A stretch of 64,000 nucleotides of DNA. Source: Nocardioides bruguierae. Lineage in GTDB: Bacteria; Actinomycetota; Actinomycetes; Propionibacteriales; Nocardioidaceae. The stretch is from assembly GCF_023656415.1 (NCBI RefSeq), contig NZ_JAMOIL010000021.1, forward strand, positions 1-64,000, read 5' to 3'. A program made the translations under genes and the position numbers. Shown piece after piece: positions 8,434 through 17,468 of the stretch; the stretch's first letter is position 1; the number at the start of each line of letters is the position of its first letter. The notes beneath the pieces are model-generated. The model did not search any database. It was given only the letters and a program-made list of their open reading frames with translations, and was not told where the DNA came from.

Positions 8434-9720
8434 TCAGGCGCGGGCGCCAGGGTGGGGGCCAGGGTGGGGGCCGGTCTCCGGCACGGGCGTGCCCTTGCGG
8501 GCCGCCTTCCGCGCCGCCAGCGCCGCGGCGGCCGCGGGCTCCCGGCGGGCGAAGCCGACGACGAGCCCGAGCGCCGCCAGGGAGGGCACCAGCGAGGAGC
8601 CCCCGTAGGAGATCAGCGGCAGCGGGATGCCGATGACGGGCAGCAGCGCCAGCACCATGCCGATGTTGATGACGGTCTGGCCCAGCAGCCACACGACGAT
8701 GCCGAAGGTGGCGTAGCGGATGAACGGGTCCACGGCGGTGGCGGCCACGCGCAGGGCGGCCCAGGCGATGACGACGAAGAGGCCGACGACCAGGAGGGTG
8801 CCGATCAGCCCCAGCTCCTCGCCGAGCACCGCGAAGATGAAGTCGGTGTGCGCCTCGGGCAGGTCGCCCCACTTCTGGATGGAGTGGCCGATCCCCTCCC
8901 CCAGGACGTTGCCGGAGGCCAGCGCGTACAGGCCGTGCGCCGGCTGCCAGCCGGTGTCGTGGAAGTCCTGGAACGGGTCCACGAAGTTCAGCAGCCGCGC
9001 CATCCGCTCGGTGTCGACGGTGGCCAGGTAGAGCGCCCCGGCGGCGACCACGGACAGGGCGATGCCGAAGTAGCGGAACGGGGCACCGACCACCCACAGC
9101 AGGCCCAGCAGGATCGCGAAGAACACCAGCGCCGTGCCGAGGTCGCGGCCCAGGATGACGAGCAGGGTCGCCAGGGCGGCGCCGGGCACGACCGGCACGA
9201 ACAGGTGGTGGAGGCTGTCGAGCCGCCGCTCCTTGTGGGCGTAGACGGTGGCAGCCCACAGGATGAGCGCCAGCTTCGTCAGCTCGGCGGGCTGGATGCG
9301 GATGGGGCCGACCGGCAGCCAGTTGCGATTGCCGTTGACGGTGACGCCCAGGAAGATCGTCGCGACCAGCAGCAGGCAGCCGAGCGCGAACGCGAGGGGG
9401 GCCACGCGCTTGTAGAAGCCGATCGGGAGCCGGCTGGCCACCCAGGCCAGGGGCAGGGCGATGGCCAGCCACATGATCTGGCGCTTGACCACGGCGTAGG
9501 AGTCGCCGCCGTTGTACTTGTAGGAGTACACGCTCGAGGCGCTGGCGACCATGATCACGCCGATCACCAGCAGCAGGGCGGCGGCGCCGAGCAGCAGGTA
9601 GTACGGCGTCAGCGGCCTGGCGAGGGCGTCGGCGACGGTCTCGCGGACCGAGCGCAGCAGGCCGGTCCGCTCGCCCCGGGGTGCCGGCACGAGCCGGGTG
9701 TCGTCGGCGGTGCTGCTCAC
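8434..9720 (-). CDS. ftsW: FtsW peptidoglycan polymerase (SEDS family)
   Basis: Multi-pass septal peptidoglycan glycosyltransferase of 428 residues working with FtsI. About ten transmembrane helices are visible from YYLLLGAAALLLVIGVIMV onward. SEDS hallmarks include PAELTKLALIL, DFIFAVLGEELGLIG and IPLPLISYGGSSLV. The GTG at 9720 is preferred because AGGAGG lies six bases upstream; an ATG at 9783 in the same frame lacks a ribosome-binding site. The C-terminal tail is A/P/H-rich. The gene follows the murD relic after 185 bases. Confidence 0.95.
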   Translation of the reverse strand: MSSTADDTRLVPAPRGERTGLLRSVRETVADALARPLTPYYLLLGAAALLLVIGVIMVASASSVYSYKYNGGDSYAVVKRQIMWLAIALPLAWVASRLPIGFYKRVAPLAFALGCLLLVATIFLGVTVNGNRNWLPVGPIRIQPAELTKLALILWAATVYAHKERRLDSLHHLFVPVVPGAALATLLVILGRDLGTALVFFAILLGLLWVVGAPFRYFGIALSVVAAGALYLATVDTERMARLLNFVDPFQDFHDTGWQPAHGLYALASGNVLGEGIGHSIQKWGDLPEAHTDFIFAVLGEELGLIGTLLVVGLFVVIAWAALRVAATAVDPFIRYATFGIVVWLLGQTVINIGMVLALLPVIGIPLPLISYGGSSLVPSLAALGLVVGFARREPAAAAALAARKAARKGTPVPETGPHPGPHPGARA

Positions 9721-9827
9721 CGGCGCCTCCTCACGGCTGGGGTCGGGGCCGGGCCCCGACGGAGTGTGCACGGACGTACCCATGCGTCACACCAGTCTCA
9801 GGCGTCACCTCGCCGAACCCGCGGAGG

Positions 9828-9879
9828 CGGTGCCGGTGTGTCGGTGCCGGCGTGTCGGTGCCGGTGTGTCGGCGCCGGC
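9828..9879. repeat. 14-bp tandem repeat between murD relic and ftsW
   Basis: Three full copies of a 14-base unit (GTGTCGGTGCCGGC with single changes) run from 9838 to 9879, preceded by a partial copy from 9828. It lies where the missing C-terminal domain of MurD would normally be encoded, so it may mark the scar of a deletion. No other copies were noticed in the window. Confidence 0.75.
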
Positions 9880-9905
9880 CTTCCTCGGCGCCCGCACGGC
9901 AGGGC

Positions 9906-10937
9906 TCAGGACGAGGCGGAGAGCCCGTCGCGCACCGCGGCCTGCGTGGCCCCGGCGGCCCGGGCGAGGGCGGCGGCCGCCAGGGCCTGCCGCACGTGTG
10001 CCGGCTCGGCGTCCGGCAGGTCGCCCACCGCGCAGAGCTCGGCGGCGCTGGTGGAGCGCTCCTCGATGAAGGCGCGGTCGACCAGCAGGTCCTCGACCAG
10101 GCCCAGCATCGAGACCCCCGGCATGCCGAGGGTGATCCCGACGGCCCGGGCGCCCTCGACGACCTCGGCCTCGCGCACGAGGTCCTCGGTCGAGGCGTCC
10201 TCGACGTCGTAGACGCACGCCACCCGGGTGTGGGTGTAGGCGCGGCCCAGGTCGGCCGCCAGCGCGGCGGGGACGTCCTCGGCCAGGCCGGCGTAGAACT
10301 CCTCGTGCTCGGCCGCCGTGTCGAGCACGACCGCCGCGAGCGGGCTCATCGACGTCGTGCCGCGCAGCTGCAGCGCGGTGAGCGCCACCGGGAGCACGTC
10401 CCACGGCTCGGGGTCCATCACGGCCTCGACCAGCGGCAGCCCGCCGTCGCCCGCGGCGACCGTGCGGACGCCGCCGGCCAGCAGGATCGTCTCGGTCAGC
10501 CGGGCCGTGCGCGCCCGCCCGCTCCCCGCGACCACCAGCCAGGGGGTGTCGTGCTCGGGGTGCCGCAGCCGCCACGCGAGCTCGACCTCGCCCCACACCG
10601 GCACGGCGCGCGCGTGCGCCTGCACGACCAGCGGCGCGTCGGTACGCCAGTCGGGCGAGACCACGAGCAGGTCGACCTCGTCCGGCAGCACCGCCGTCGT
10701 CCCCGCGCCGAGGGCGATGCTCGCGCCGAGGACGCCGAGGAGCTCGGCCCGCTCGGCCACCTCCGCGGAGGCCTCGCCGAACTCCTCGGCCGTGCGCTCG
10801 TCGACGGCGGTGACGGTGGCACCCAGGTGCAGGAGGTTGTCGGCGGCCGCGAAGCCGGCCGGGCCGAACCCGGCGACGACCACGCGGACGCCGGCCCAGG
10901 AGTCCAGCCGGCCCAGCGTCAGCGGGTCGGGGCTCAC
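9906..10937 (-). CDS. Degenerate, truncated MurD-like protein
   Basis: A 343-residue protein in the murD position, clearly descended from UDP-MurNAc-L-Ala:D-Glu ligase. The N-terminal domain is recognisable (VVVAGFGPAGFAAADNLLHL, then VPVWGEVELAWRLR). The ATP site is destroyed: residues 138-146 read GSGRARTAR where MurD has GTNGKTT. The family ELSSFQL and NxxxDHLD segments read ALTALQL and DTAAEHEEF. The protein stops at AAVRDGLSASS, just where the F-x-P-x-x-HR segment and the whole C-terminal domain should begin. The frame is open and in good actinobacterial codon use, and the GTG start overlaps the mraY stop by four bases, so it is probably translated. It cannot be an active ligase by known chemistry. 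It may be a remnant, or a scaffold kept for contacts with MraY, FtsW or MurG. Confidence 0.85.
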   Translation of the reverse strand: MSPDPLTLGRLDSWAGVRVVVAGFGPAGFAAADNLLHLGATVTAVDERTAEEFGEASAEVAERAELLGVLGASIALGAGTTAVLPDEVDLLVVSPDWRTDAPLVVQAHARAVPVWGEVELAWRLRHPEHDTPWLVVAGSGRARTARLTETILLAGGVRTVAAGDGGLPLVEAVMDPEPWDVLPVALTALQLRGTTSMSPLAAVVLDTAAEHEEFYAGLAEDVPAALAADLGRAYTHTRVACVYDVEDASTEDLVREAEVVEGARAVGITLGMPGVSMLGLVEDLLVDRAFIEERSTSAAELCAVGDLPDAEPAHVRQALAAAALARAAGATQAAVRDGLSASS

Positions 10938-12022
10938 GTGCCCGCCACCCACTCGGCGTAGAAGATGCCGGTGCCGGCCGCGACGCAGATGCCGGTGATG
11001 ATCCAGAAGCGGATGACCACGGTGATCTCGTCCCACACCATCTCGAAGTGGTGGTGGATCGGGGCGATGCGGAACAGGCGCTTGCCGGTGCCTGTGACGC
11101 GCCGGGTGACCTTGAACCAGCTGACCTGGAGCATCACCGAGACCGTCTCGAGCACGAAGACGCCGCCCAGGATGATGAGCAACAGCTCGGTGCGGGTCAG
11201 GACCGCCAGGCCCGCCACCGCGGCGCCGAGCGCCAGCGAGCCGGTGTCGCCCATGAAGATCTGCGCCGGTGCGGCGTTCCACCACAGGAAGCCGAAGCAG
11301 GCGCCGGTGATGGCGGAGGCCAGGACCGCCAGGTCCAGCGGGTCCCGCACCTCGTAGCACTGGCCGTAGTCGATGCTCGACTGGCCGCACCACTGGTTGT
11401 TCTGCCAGATGTTCACGATCGTGTAGGCGCCGAAGACCATCACCGACGCACCGGTGGCCAGGCCGTCCGCGCCGTCGGTGAGGTTCACGGCGTTGGAGCC
11501 GCCGATGACCATCACGAGGATGAAGACGGCGACGACGGCGGCCGGGAGCGTCAGCCAGGACAGGTCGCGGATGAAGGAGATGGCCGCCGAGGCCGGGCGG
11601 ACGCCGCGGTCGTCCTCGAGCCACGGGCTCAGCGCGAGCCCGGCGAAGACGAGGCCGACGATGGTCTGCCCGACGATCTTGGCCTTGCTGCGCAGGCCGA
11701 GGTTGCGCTGCTTGTAGATCTTGATGAAGTCGTCGAGGAAGCCGACGAGGCCGGTGCCGACGAAGAGGAACAGCAGCAGCATCGCCGAGGCCGTGGGCAT
11801 CGAGCCGGTGATCAGCTTGGCCAGCAGGTAGGCGAGGACCGCGGCGGCGATGATCGCCACGCCGCCCATCGTGGGCGTGCCGCGCTTGGTGTGGTGGCTG
11901 GTGGGGCCGTCCTCACGGATCTCCTGCCCGTAGCCGAGCCGGGTGAAGTAGCGGATCGCGTACCGCGTGCCCAGCAGGGACAGCAGCAGCGAGAGCCCAC
12001 CGGCCAGCAGGATGGCGCGCAT
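10934..12022 (-). CDS. mraY: Phospho-MurNAc-pentapeptide transferase MraY
   Basis: Integral membrane enzyme of 362 residues that moves phospho-MurNAc-pentapeptide to undecaprenyl phosphate, forming lipid I. Visible hallmarks are the cytoplasmic loop SHHTKRGTPTMGG, the catalytic aspartates in GFLDDFIK, NLTDGADGLATG, FMGDTGSLALG, and the histidine loop IHHHFE. The start at 12022 follows GAGAGAGG; an upstream in-frame extension to 12079 has no family support. Its upstream neighbour should be murF but is murE, 128 bases away. That gap contains a CGGCCCC/GGGGCCG hairpin. Confidence 0.97.
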   Translation of the reverse strand: MRAILLAGGLSLLLSLLGTRYAIRYFTRLGYGQEIREDGPTSHHTKRGTPTMGGVAIIAAAVLAYLLAKLITGSMPTASAMLLLFLFVGTGLVGFLDDFIKIYKQRNLGLRSKAKIVGQTIVGLVFAGLALSPWLEDDRGVRPASAAISFIRDLSWLTLPAAVVAVFILVMVIGGSNAVNLTDGADGLATGASVMVFGAYTIVNIWQNNQWCGQSSIDYGQCYEVRDPLDLAVLASAITGACFGFLWWNAAPAQIFMGDTGSLALGAAVAGLAVLTRTELLLIILGGVFVLETVSVMLQVSWFKVTRRVTGTGKRLFRIAPIHHHFEMVWDEITVVIRFWIITGICVAAGTGIFYAEWVAGT

Positions 12023-12150
12023 CGAGGCCTCTCTCTTTCGTCCTTCGTGGTTCTCCCGGCCCCGAGGGGCCGCTGGCATTCTGGCCCACCCGGGCCGAGG
12101 GACCTACTCCTGCGACCCGCGTGACGACGCTCACGGGTGCCGGCCGCGGC

Positions 12151-13767
12151 TCAGCCTGCGGCGATCTCCTCCAGCAGCTCGGCGGCGACGACGCGGTCGT
12201 CGAACGGGTGCACCACGTCGCCGATCATCTGGCCCGTCTCGTGGCCCTTGCCGGCCACGAGCACGATGTCGCCCGGGCGTGCCATCCGCAGCGCGGTGGC
12301 GATCGCCTCGCGGCGGTCGCCGACCTCGAGCACCTCGGCCCGGGTCTGCGCCGGCACCTGCTCGGCACCGGCGAGGACGGCCGCGCGGATGGTCGCGGGG
12401 TCCTCGGAGCGGGGGTTGTCGTCGGTGACGACCAGGACGTCGGCGAGCCGGGCGGCGATCTCGCCCATCACCGGCCGCTTCCCGGTGTCCCGGTCTCCCC
12501 CGGCCCCCAGCACGACGAGCACGCGGCCGGTGGCCAGCGGGCGCAGCGCCGCGACGGCGGCCTCGACGGCGTCGGGCTTGTGGGCGTAGTCGACGACCAC
12601 CTCGAAGCCGGGCGCACCGGGCACGCTCTCGAGGCGCCCGGGGACGCCGGCCAGCCCGGCGATGCCCGCGGCGACGGCCGCGGCGTCGAGGCCCGCCTCG
12701 GCGGCCACGGCCACGGCGGCCAGGAGGTTGGAGACGTTGTACGCGCCGGCCAGCGGCACGCCTGCGGCGAACGGCTCGCCCGTGGGCGGGTGCACGACCA
12801 CGTCGGAGCGGCTCGGCGCGGTCCGCACGTCGGAGACGCGCCAGTCGCCGCGCGGCCCGTCCACGAATTCGGCCGGGTCGGCCGGGTCCGTCGGGTCGAC
12901 CGCGCCGGTGCTGAAGGTGACCACCGGCAGCGTGGTCTCGGCAGCGAGCCGGCGTCCGTGCTCGTCGTCGGCGTTGACCACGGCGCGGCGGGCGCGCTCG
13001 GGGGTGAACAGCGAGGCCTTGGCTTGGAAGTAGTCCTCGACGCTCGGGTGGAAGTCGAGGTGGTCGCGGCCGAGGTTGAGGAAACCGGCGACGTCGAAGA
13101 CGACGCCGTCGACGCGGCCGAGGACCAGGGCGTGGCTGGAGACCTCCATCGCGCACACCTGCACGCCCTGCTCGACCATGACGGCGAAGAGGCCGTGCAG
13201 GTCGGGCGCCTCGGGCGTGGTGAGCGCGGTGGCGACGTCGATCCCGGCGATCCGGGTGCCGACGGTGCCGACCACGGCGGTGACCAGGCCGGCGGCGGCC
13301 ATGCCGCCCTCGAGCAGCCGGGTGGTGGTGGTCTTGCCCTGGGTCCCGGTCACGCCGATCATCCGCAGCCGTCGGGCGGGCTCGCCGTAGACGTACGCGC
13401 TGGCGCGCCCCAGCAGGGCCCGCGGGGAGGCGACGACGAGGGTGGGCACCTCCTGGCCCGCCGAGGCCAGGCGCTCGGCGCCGTCGGTGTCGGTGAGCAC
13501 GGCGACGGCGCCGGCCTCCAGCGCCTGCGCGGCGAAGTCGGCGCCGTGGGCGCGGGCGCCCGGCAGGGCGGCGTAGAGGTCCCCGGGGCGCACGCGCGAG
13601 GTCGCGAGGGTGATGCCGGTGAGCACCGGGCCCTCGTCTTGCCCTGTGCCCGCACCACGGAGGTGGGCGGAAGGGTCGAGGTCGGTCAGGTGCTGGGCGA
13701 GGCTCGCCAGCGGGGAGCGCGGCGGGTCGAGCGGGCGGGGGTCCAGGGTGCGGGTCTCGTCAGTCAC
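12151..13767 (-). CDS. murE: UDP-MurNAc-tripeptide synthetase MurE
   Basis: ATP-dependent ligase of 538 residues adding the third stem residue. The P-loop VTGTQGKTTTTR lies at about residues 139-150. LTTPEAPDLHG, MEVSSHALVLGRVDG and NLGRDHLDFH are intact. The C-terminal domain has VVDYAHKPDAVEAAV and the DDNPRSEDP motif typical of enzymes using diaminopimelate rather than lysine. Whether meso- or LL-DAP is used cannot be read from the sequence. A GTG start lies 22 bases after the ftsI stop. The ORF ends cleanly, so the absence of murF next to it is not due to a broken murE. Confidence 0.96.
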   Translation of the reverse strand: MTDETRTLDPRPLDPPRSPLASLAQHLTDLDPSAHLRGAGTGQDEGPVLTGITLATSRVRPGDLYAALPGARAHGADFAAQALEAGAVAVLTDTDGAERLASAGQEVPTLVVASPRALLGRASAYVYGEPARRLRMIGVTGTQGKTTTTRLLEGGMAAAGLVTAVVGTVGTRIAGIDVATALTTPEAPDLHGLFAVMVEQGVQVCAMEVSSHALVLGRVDGVVFDVAGFLNLGRDHLDFHPSVEDYFQAKASLFTPERARRAVVNADDEHGRRLAAETTLPVVTFSTGAVDPTDPADPAEFVDGPRGDWRVSDVRTAPSRSDVVVHPPTGEPFAAGVPLAGAYNVSNLLAAVAVAAEAGLDAAAVAAGIAGLAGVPGRLESVPGAPGFEVVVDYAHKPDAVEAAVAALRPLATGRVLVVLGAGGDRDTGKRPVMGEIAARLADVLVVTDDNPRSEDPATIRAAVLAGAEQVPAQTRAEVLEVGDRREAIATALRMARPGDIVLVAGKGHETGQMIGDVVHPFDDRVVAAELLEEIAAG

Positions 13768-13789
13768 GGCCGGGCCACCCTACGAGACG

Positions 13790-15619
13790 TCACGAGTCGT
13801 CCCCGGTGCCCCACTCGACCGGGAGGTCGGAGGCCTTCGTGCCGGTCGGCGCGACGGCGTAGCGACGCAGGGCGTAGCCCATGATCTTGCTGAAGGCCGG
13901 GCCGGCCACCGAGCCGCCTCCGCCGCCGTTGGTCGGGCCCTGGACGACCACGTACACGGTGAAGCGCGGGTCGTCCGCGGGGGCGAAGCCGGCGAAGGAG
14001 ACGGTGAAGGAGCCGTCGTAGCAGCCGCAGTCGGAGTTGGCCCGCTGGGCGGTGCCCGTCTTGCCCGCCACGCGGTAGCCCGCGACCTGGGCGCCGGGCG
14101 CGACGCCGGCGTCCGGGTCGACGACGCGCTCCATCATCCGGGCGGTCTGGGAGGCGGCCGAGGCGGAGATGACCCGGTGGGTGGTCGTGGTGCCGGTGCC
14201 GACGGTGTCGCCGGCGTCCGTCGTGGCGCTGCCCGAGACGAGGCTGGGGCTCACGTACACGCCGCCGTTGGCCACGGTGTTGACGGCGGCCGCCATCTGC
14301 AGGGCGTTGACCGACACGCCCTGGCCGAAGGCGACGCGGTCCTGGGTGACCGACGTCCACTGCGCGAGGGACGGCAGGATGCCGGCGGACTCGCCGCTCA
14401 CGCCCACGCCGGTGACGGCGCCGAGACCGAACTGCTTGAGGTAGCGGCGCAGCTGGCCGTTGCCGAACTTGTCGGCGGTCAGCACGGTGCCGATGTTGGA
14501 GGACTTGGCCAGCACGCCGGCGAGCGTGAGCTGGAGGTCGCCGTGCTCCCACCAGTCGTGGATGGTCGTGCCCAGGCGCGAGAGGCTGCCGGGCACGGTC
14601 AGCTTGGTGCGCGGGGTCACGAGCCCGGCGTCGACCGCGGCGGAGAGGGTCAGCACCTTCTCCACGGAGCCCGGCTCGTAGACGTCGGAGAGCGACCGGG
14701 TGCCCAGGTCGTCGGAGTCCGCGTCGGTCGGGTCGCTCGCGTCGTAGGTCGGGTAGTCGGCCAGCGAGAGCACCTCACCGGTGCGGGTGTCCATCACCAC
14801 CGCCACGCCGGACTCGCCGCCCGAGCCCTCCACGGTCTGGCGCAGCACGCGCTGGGTGTACCACTGCAGCTCGCGGTCGAGGGTGGTGGTGAGGTCCTGG
14901 CCGTCCACGGCGTCGATGGTGGTGGACTCCCCCAGCGGCGTGCGGGTGCCGCCGGCCGAGGAGTAGGTGGTGGTGCCGTCGGTGCCCGAGAGCAGCCCGT
15001 TGAACGCCAGCTCGAAGCCGGCCAGGGGCGTGGTGACGCCCTCGCTGTCCGGGGTGCCGAGGAAGCCCACCAGGTTGGCCGCCACGTCGCCGGCCGGGTA
15101 CTCCCGGATCGGGTCGCGCTGAGTGGAGAGCCCCGAGAAGCCCTTGTCGGCGGCCGCGGCCACCACGGCGGTCGCCTGGGCAGCCGGCACCTCGCGGGCC
15201 ACGTACTGGAAGCGGGTGTCGGTGCGCCGCAGGCGCGAGAGCACCGTGAAGTAGTCGACGTCGAGGCGGCGCGCGAGGAAGCGGGCGAGGGCCGGGGCCC
15301 GGTCCGCCTCGTTGCCCTCGTCGTCGGTGTTCACCAGCAGCGGGTCGGCGATGATCATCTTGCCGTCGGCCGACTCCGCGAGCAGCTCGCCGTTGCGGTC
15401 GAGGATGTCGCCGCGCTGGGCCGGCAGCGTCACGGTCTGCAGGCCCTCGTCCGCCGCCATCGCCGCCAGGTCACCGGGGTCGATCGCCTGGAGCTGGACC
15501 AGGCGCGCGGCGAACACCGAGAGCACCATGGCGATGACCACGAACCCCCAGCGCAGCCGGACGACCGGGCTGGCGCGACGCAGACGGGGCACGGGACTCC
15601 TCGAACGGGGTGCAGTCAT
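13790..15619 (-). CDS. ftsI: Division-specific penicillin-binding protein FtsI (PBP3-type transpeptidase)
   Basis: Class B penicillin-binding protein of 609 residues that cross-links septal peptidoglycan. A short basic tail and one transmembrane helix (FVVIAMVLSVFAARLVQLQ) are followed by the dimerisation domain (QRGDILDRNGELLAES). The catalytic serine is S318 in GSVEK, with SSN in LAKSSNIGT and AGKTGTAQ as the third motif. No PASTA repeats are seen. The start at 15619 is chosen; the frame is open further back, but those residues are low-complexity and overlap the upstream gene. Confidence 0.96.
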   Translation of the reverse strand: MTAPRSRSPVPRLRRASPVVRLRWGFVVIAMVLSVFAARLVQLQAIDPGDLAAMAADEGLQTVTLPAQRGDILDRNGELLAESADGKMIIADPLLVNTDDEGNEADRAPALARFLARRLDVDYFTVLSRLRRTDTRFQYVAREVPAAQATAVVAAAADKGFSGLSTQRDPIREYPAGDVAANLVGFLGTPDSEGVTTPLAGFELAFNGLLSGTDGTTTYSSAGGTRTPLGESTTIDAVDGQDLTTTLDRELQWYTQRVLRQTVEGSGGESGVAVVMDTRTGEVLSLADYPTYDASDPTDADSDDLGTRSLSDVYEPGSVEKVLTLSAAVDAGLVTPRTKLTVPGSLSRLGTTIHDWWEHGDLQLTLAGVLAKSSNIGTVLTADKFGNGQLRRYLKQFGLGAVTGVGVSGESAGILPSLAQWTSVTQDRVAFGQGVSVNALQMAAAVNTVANGGVYVSPSLVSGSATTDAGDTVGTGTTTTHRVISASAASQTARMMERVVDPDAGVAPGAQVAGYRVAGKTGTAQRANSDCGCYDGSFTVSFAGFAPADDPRFTVYVVVQGPTNGGGGGSVAGPAFSKIMGYALRRYAVAPTGTKASDLPVEWGTGDDS

Positions 15620-15720
15620 CGGTGGTGCTGATGAACGGTGGTGGTGCGGGTGGTGCTGGTGGTCCTTGATAGCGCGTGGACGGGCGCGCCCCGGGGACGC
15701 TCGCCGTGCGAGGGCCCGGG

Positions 15721-16368
15721 TCAGTCCGTGGCGGTCGCGGCGCTGTCGTCGGTGGGCAGGGCGGACTCCCCCGCCGACGCGCGGGCGCGCTGCTTCTTCT
15801 CGGACTTCTCGTTCTTCTTCTCGGCCTTCTGCTTCTTCTCCGACTTCTTCTCCGACTTCTCGTCGGCCTTCTCGTCGGTCGACCCGCTGCTGGTCGTGGC
15901 CGGCGCGGCCTGCCACGAGGAGGGCACCCGGGTGGCCTTCTCCCGCAGGTTCAGCGACGCGCCGACCGACGCGCCGGCGACGTCACCGCTGACGGCGCCG
16001 TCGGAGAGGGAGAGGAAGAGCGGGGCGGCCGGGATCTGCATCCCGAGGCGCTGCGCCTTGCGGGCGATGGTCTCGGGGTCGCGCAGCGTCTCCAGGTCGG
16101 TGGAGAGCGCCTCCTCGCGGGCGGAGAGGGTGGCGGCCTTGTCCTCCAGCGCGTCGGCCGCGAACGCGGAGGACTGCAGCGAGGTGTTGAACATGAGCAG
16201 CCCGATCACCCCGCCGAGCAGGAGGCCGGCGACGAGCACGGCGAACGGGGCCCGCGGGGCCCGCGTGCGGACGGCCGGGACGACGCGGAGGCGGGTGCTC
16301 TCGACCGCCCGCTCGTAGGCCTGCTCGGCGAACCGGGGGACGCGGAGGGCGGAGGTCTGCTGGCTCAT
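15721..16368 (-). CDS. FtsL-like septum protein with charged tail
   Basis: Bitopic protein of 215 residues between rsmH and ftsI, the standard place for ftsL in actinobacteria. A cytoplasmic segment of about 45 residues is followed by one transmembrane helix ([19 protein letters not shown]), then a short coiled coil ([20 protein letters not shown]) and the RLGMQIPAA stretch typical of FtsL/DivIC proteins. Residues about 160-200 are an unusual Lys/Glu tail built from KSEKK-type repeats. FtsL normally forms a complex with FtsQ and FtsB that activates FtsWI. The ATG overlaps the rsmH stop by four bases. The tail may bind an acidic or anionic partner; this is inference. Confidence 0.8.
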   Translation of the reverse strand: MSQQTSALRVPRFAEQAYERAVESTRLRVVPAVRTRAPRAPFAVLVAGLLLGGVIGLLMFNTSLQSSAFAADALEDKAATLSAREEALSTDLETLRDPETIARKAQRLGMQIPAAPLFLSLSDGAVSGDVAGASVGASLNLREKATRVPSSWQAAPATTSSGSTDEKADEKSEKKSEKKQKAEKKNEKSEKKQRARASAGESALPTDDSAATATD

Positions 16369-17381
16369 CGGGCTGCTCCACGGCTGGGTCGGGGGGAGGT
16401 CTGCTGGGGTCGGACCCGCTCCGCTGCGCGGAGACGGACCGAGGCGGCGCGGGGGTTGGACCGGGTCTCGGCCTCCCCCGCCTTCTCGGCGCCTCGCGTG
16501 ACGAGGCGGAAGGGGGGCTCGCTGCCCTCGGGCACGAACGGCAGGTCCGGCGGGACGTCGCTGCGGGTCACCTCGGTGAGGGCCTGCTTGGTCAGGCGGT
16601 CCTCCAGCGAGTGGTAGGACTCCACGACCACGCGGCCGCCGACACCGACGACGCCGAGCGCGGCCGGCAGCGCTCGCCGCAGCACCGCCAGCTCGTCGTT
16701 GACCTCCATGCGCAGCGCCTGGAACGTCCGCTTGGCCGGGTGGCCGCCGGTGCGCCGCGCCGGGGCGGGGATCTCGGCGTAGAGGAGCTCGACGAGCTGG
16801 CCGGACCGGCTGAAGGGCTCGACCTCGCGCTCGCGGACGATCGCGCCGGCGATCTTGCGGGCGAACTTCTCCTCGCCGAAGTCGCGGAGCACCCGGGTCA
16901 GCTCGGCGGCCGAGTAGGTGTTGAGCACGTCGGCGGCGGTGCGGCCCTCGGTGCCGTTCATCCGCATGTCCAGCGGGGCGTCCTCGGCGTAGGCGAAGCC
17001 ACGCTCGCGGCGGTCCAGCTGCATGGAGGAGACACCGAGGTCGAACAGGACGCCGGCGGCGACGCCGTCCGGGGCCTCGTCGGCGACCACGTCGGCGATC
17101 TCGTCGTAGACGGCGTGCACGCCGGTGAACCGGTCGCCGAAGCGCGCCAGGCGCTCGCCCGCCAGGGCCAGCGCGTCGGGGTCGCGGTCGATGCCGACGA
17201 CCCGGACCTCGGGCAGGCGCTCGAGGATGCCCTCGCTGTGGCCCCCCAGGCCGAGGGTGCAGTCGACGACGACCGGGCGGCTGCCGGCGGGCGCGTCGGC
17301 GACGGCGGGGCCGGTGAGCAGCTCCACGCAGCGCTCGAGGAGCACGGGCACGTGCTCGGGAGCGCGCTCAGCGGCGGCCAC
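16365..17381 (-). CDS. rsmH: 16S rRNA m4C1402 methyltransferase RsmH (MraW)
   Basis: SAM-dependent enzyme of 338 residues that N4-methylates C1402 in the 16S rRNA decoding centre. The N-terminus [13 protein letters not shown] is the family signature. The SAM motif is [16 protein letters not shown], followed by [32 protein letters not shown] and [17 protein letters not shown] are diagnostic, and [13 protein letters not shown] lies near the end. The GTG start follows GGAGCAGCCTCC. Its leader carries a candidate structured RNA. Confidence 0.96.
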   Translation of the reverse strand: MAAAERAPEHVPVLLERCVELLTGPAVADAPAGSRPVVVDCTLGLGGHSEGILERLPEVRVVGIDRDPDALALAGERLARFGDRFTGVHAVYDEIADVVADEAPDGVAAGVLFDLGVSSMQLDRRERGFAYAEDAPLDMRMNGTEGRTAADVLNTYSAAELTRVLRDFGEEKFARKIAGAIVREREVEPFSRSGQLVELLYAEIPAPARRTGGHPAKRTFQALRMEVNDELAVLRRALPAALGVVGVGGRVVVESYHSLEDRLTKQALTEVTRSDVPPDLPFVPEGSEPPFRLVTRGAEKAGEAETRSNPRAASVRLRAAERVRPQQTSPRPSRGAAR

Positions 17382-17468
17382 GGAGGCTGCTCCTGGGCGT
17401 GTGCTGCATCGTCTCGACCCGATCTGTGCTCCGCGGGCCGGTGGGACGGCTCGCGGCTGGTGCTGGTG

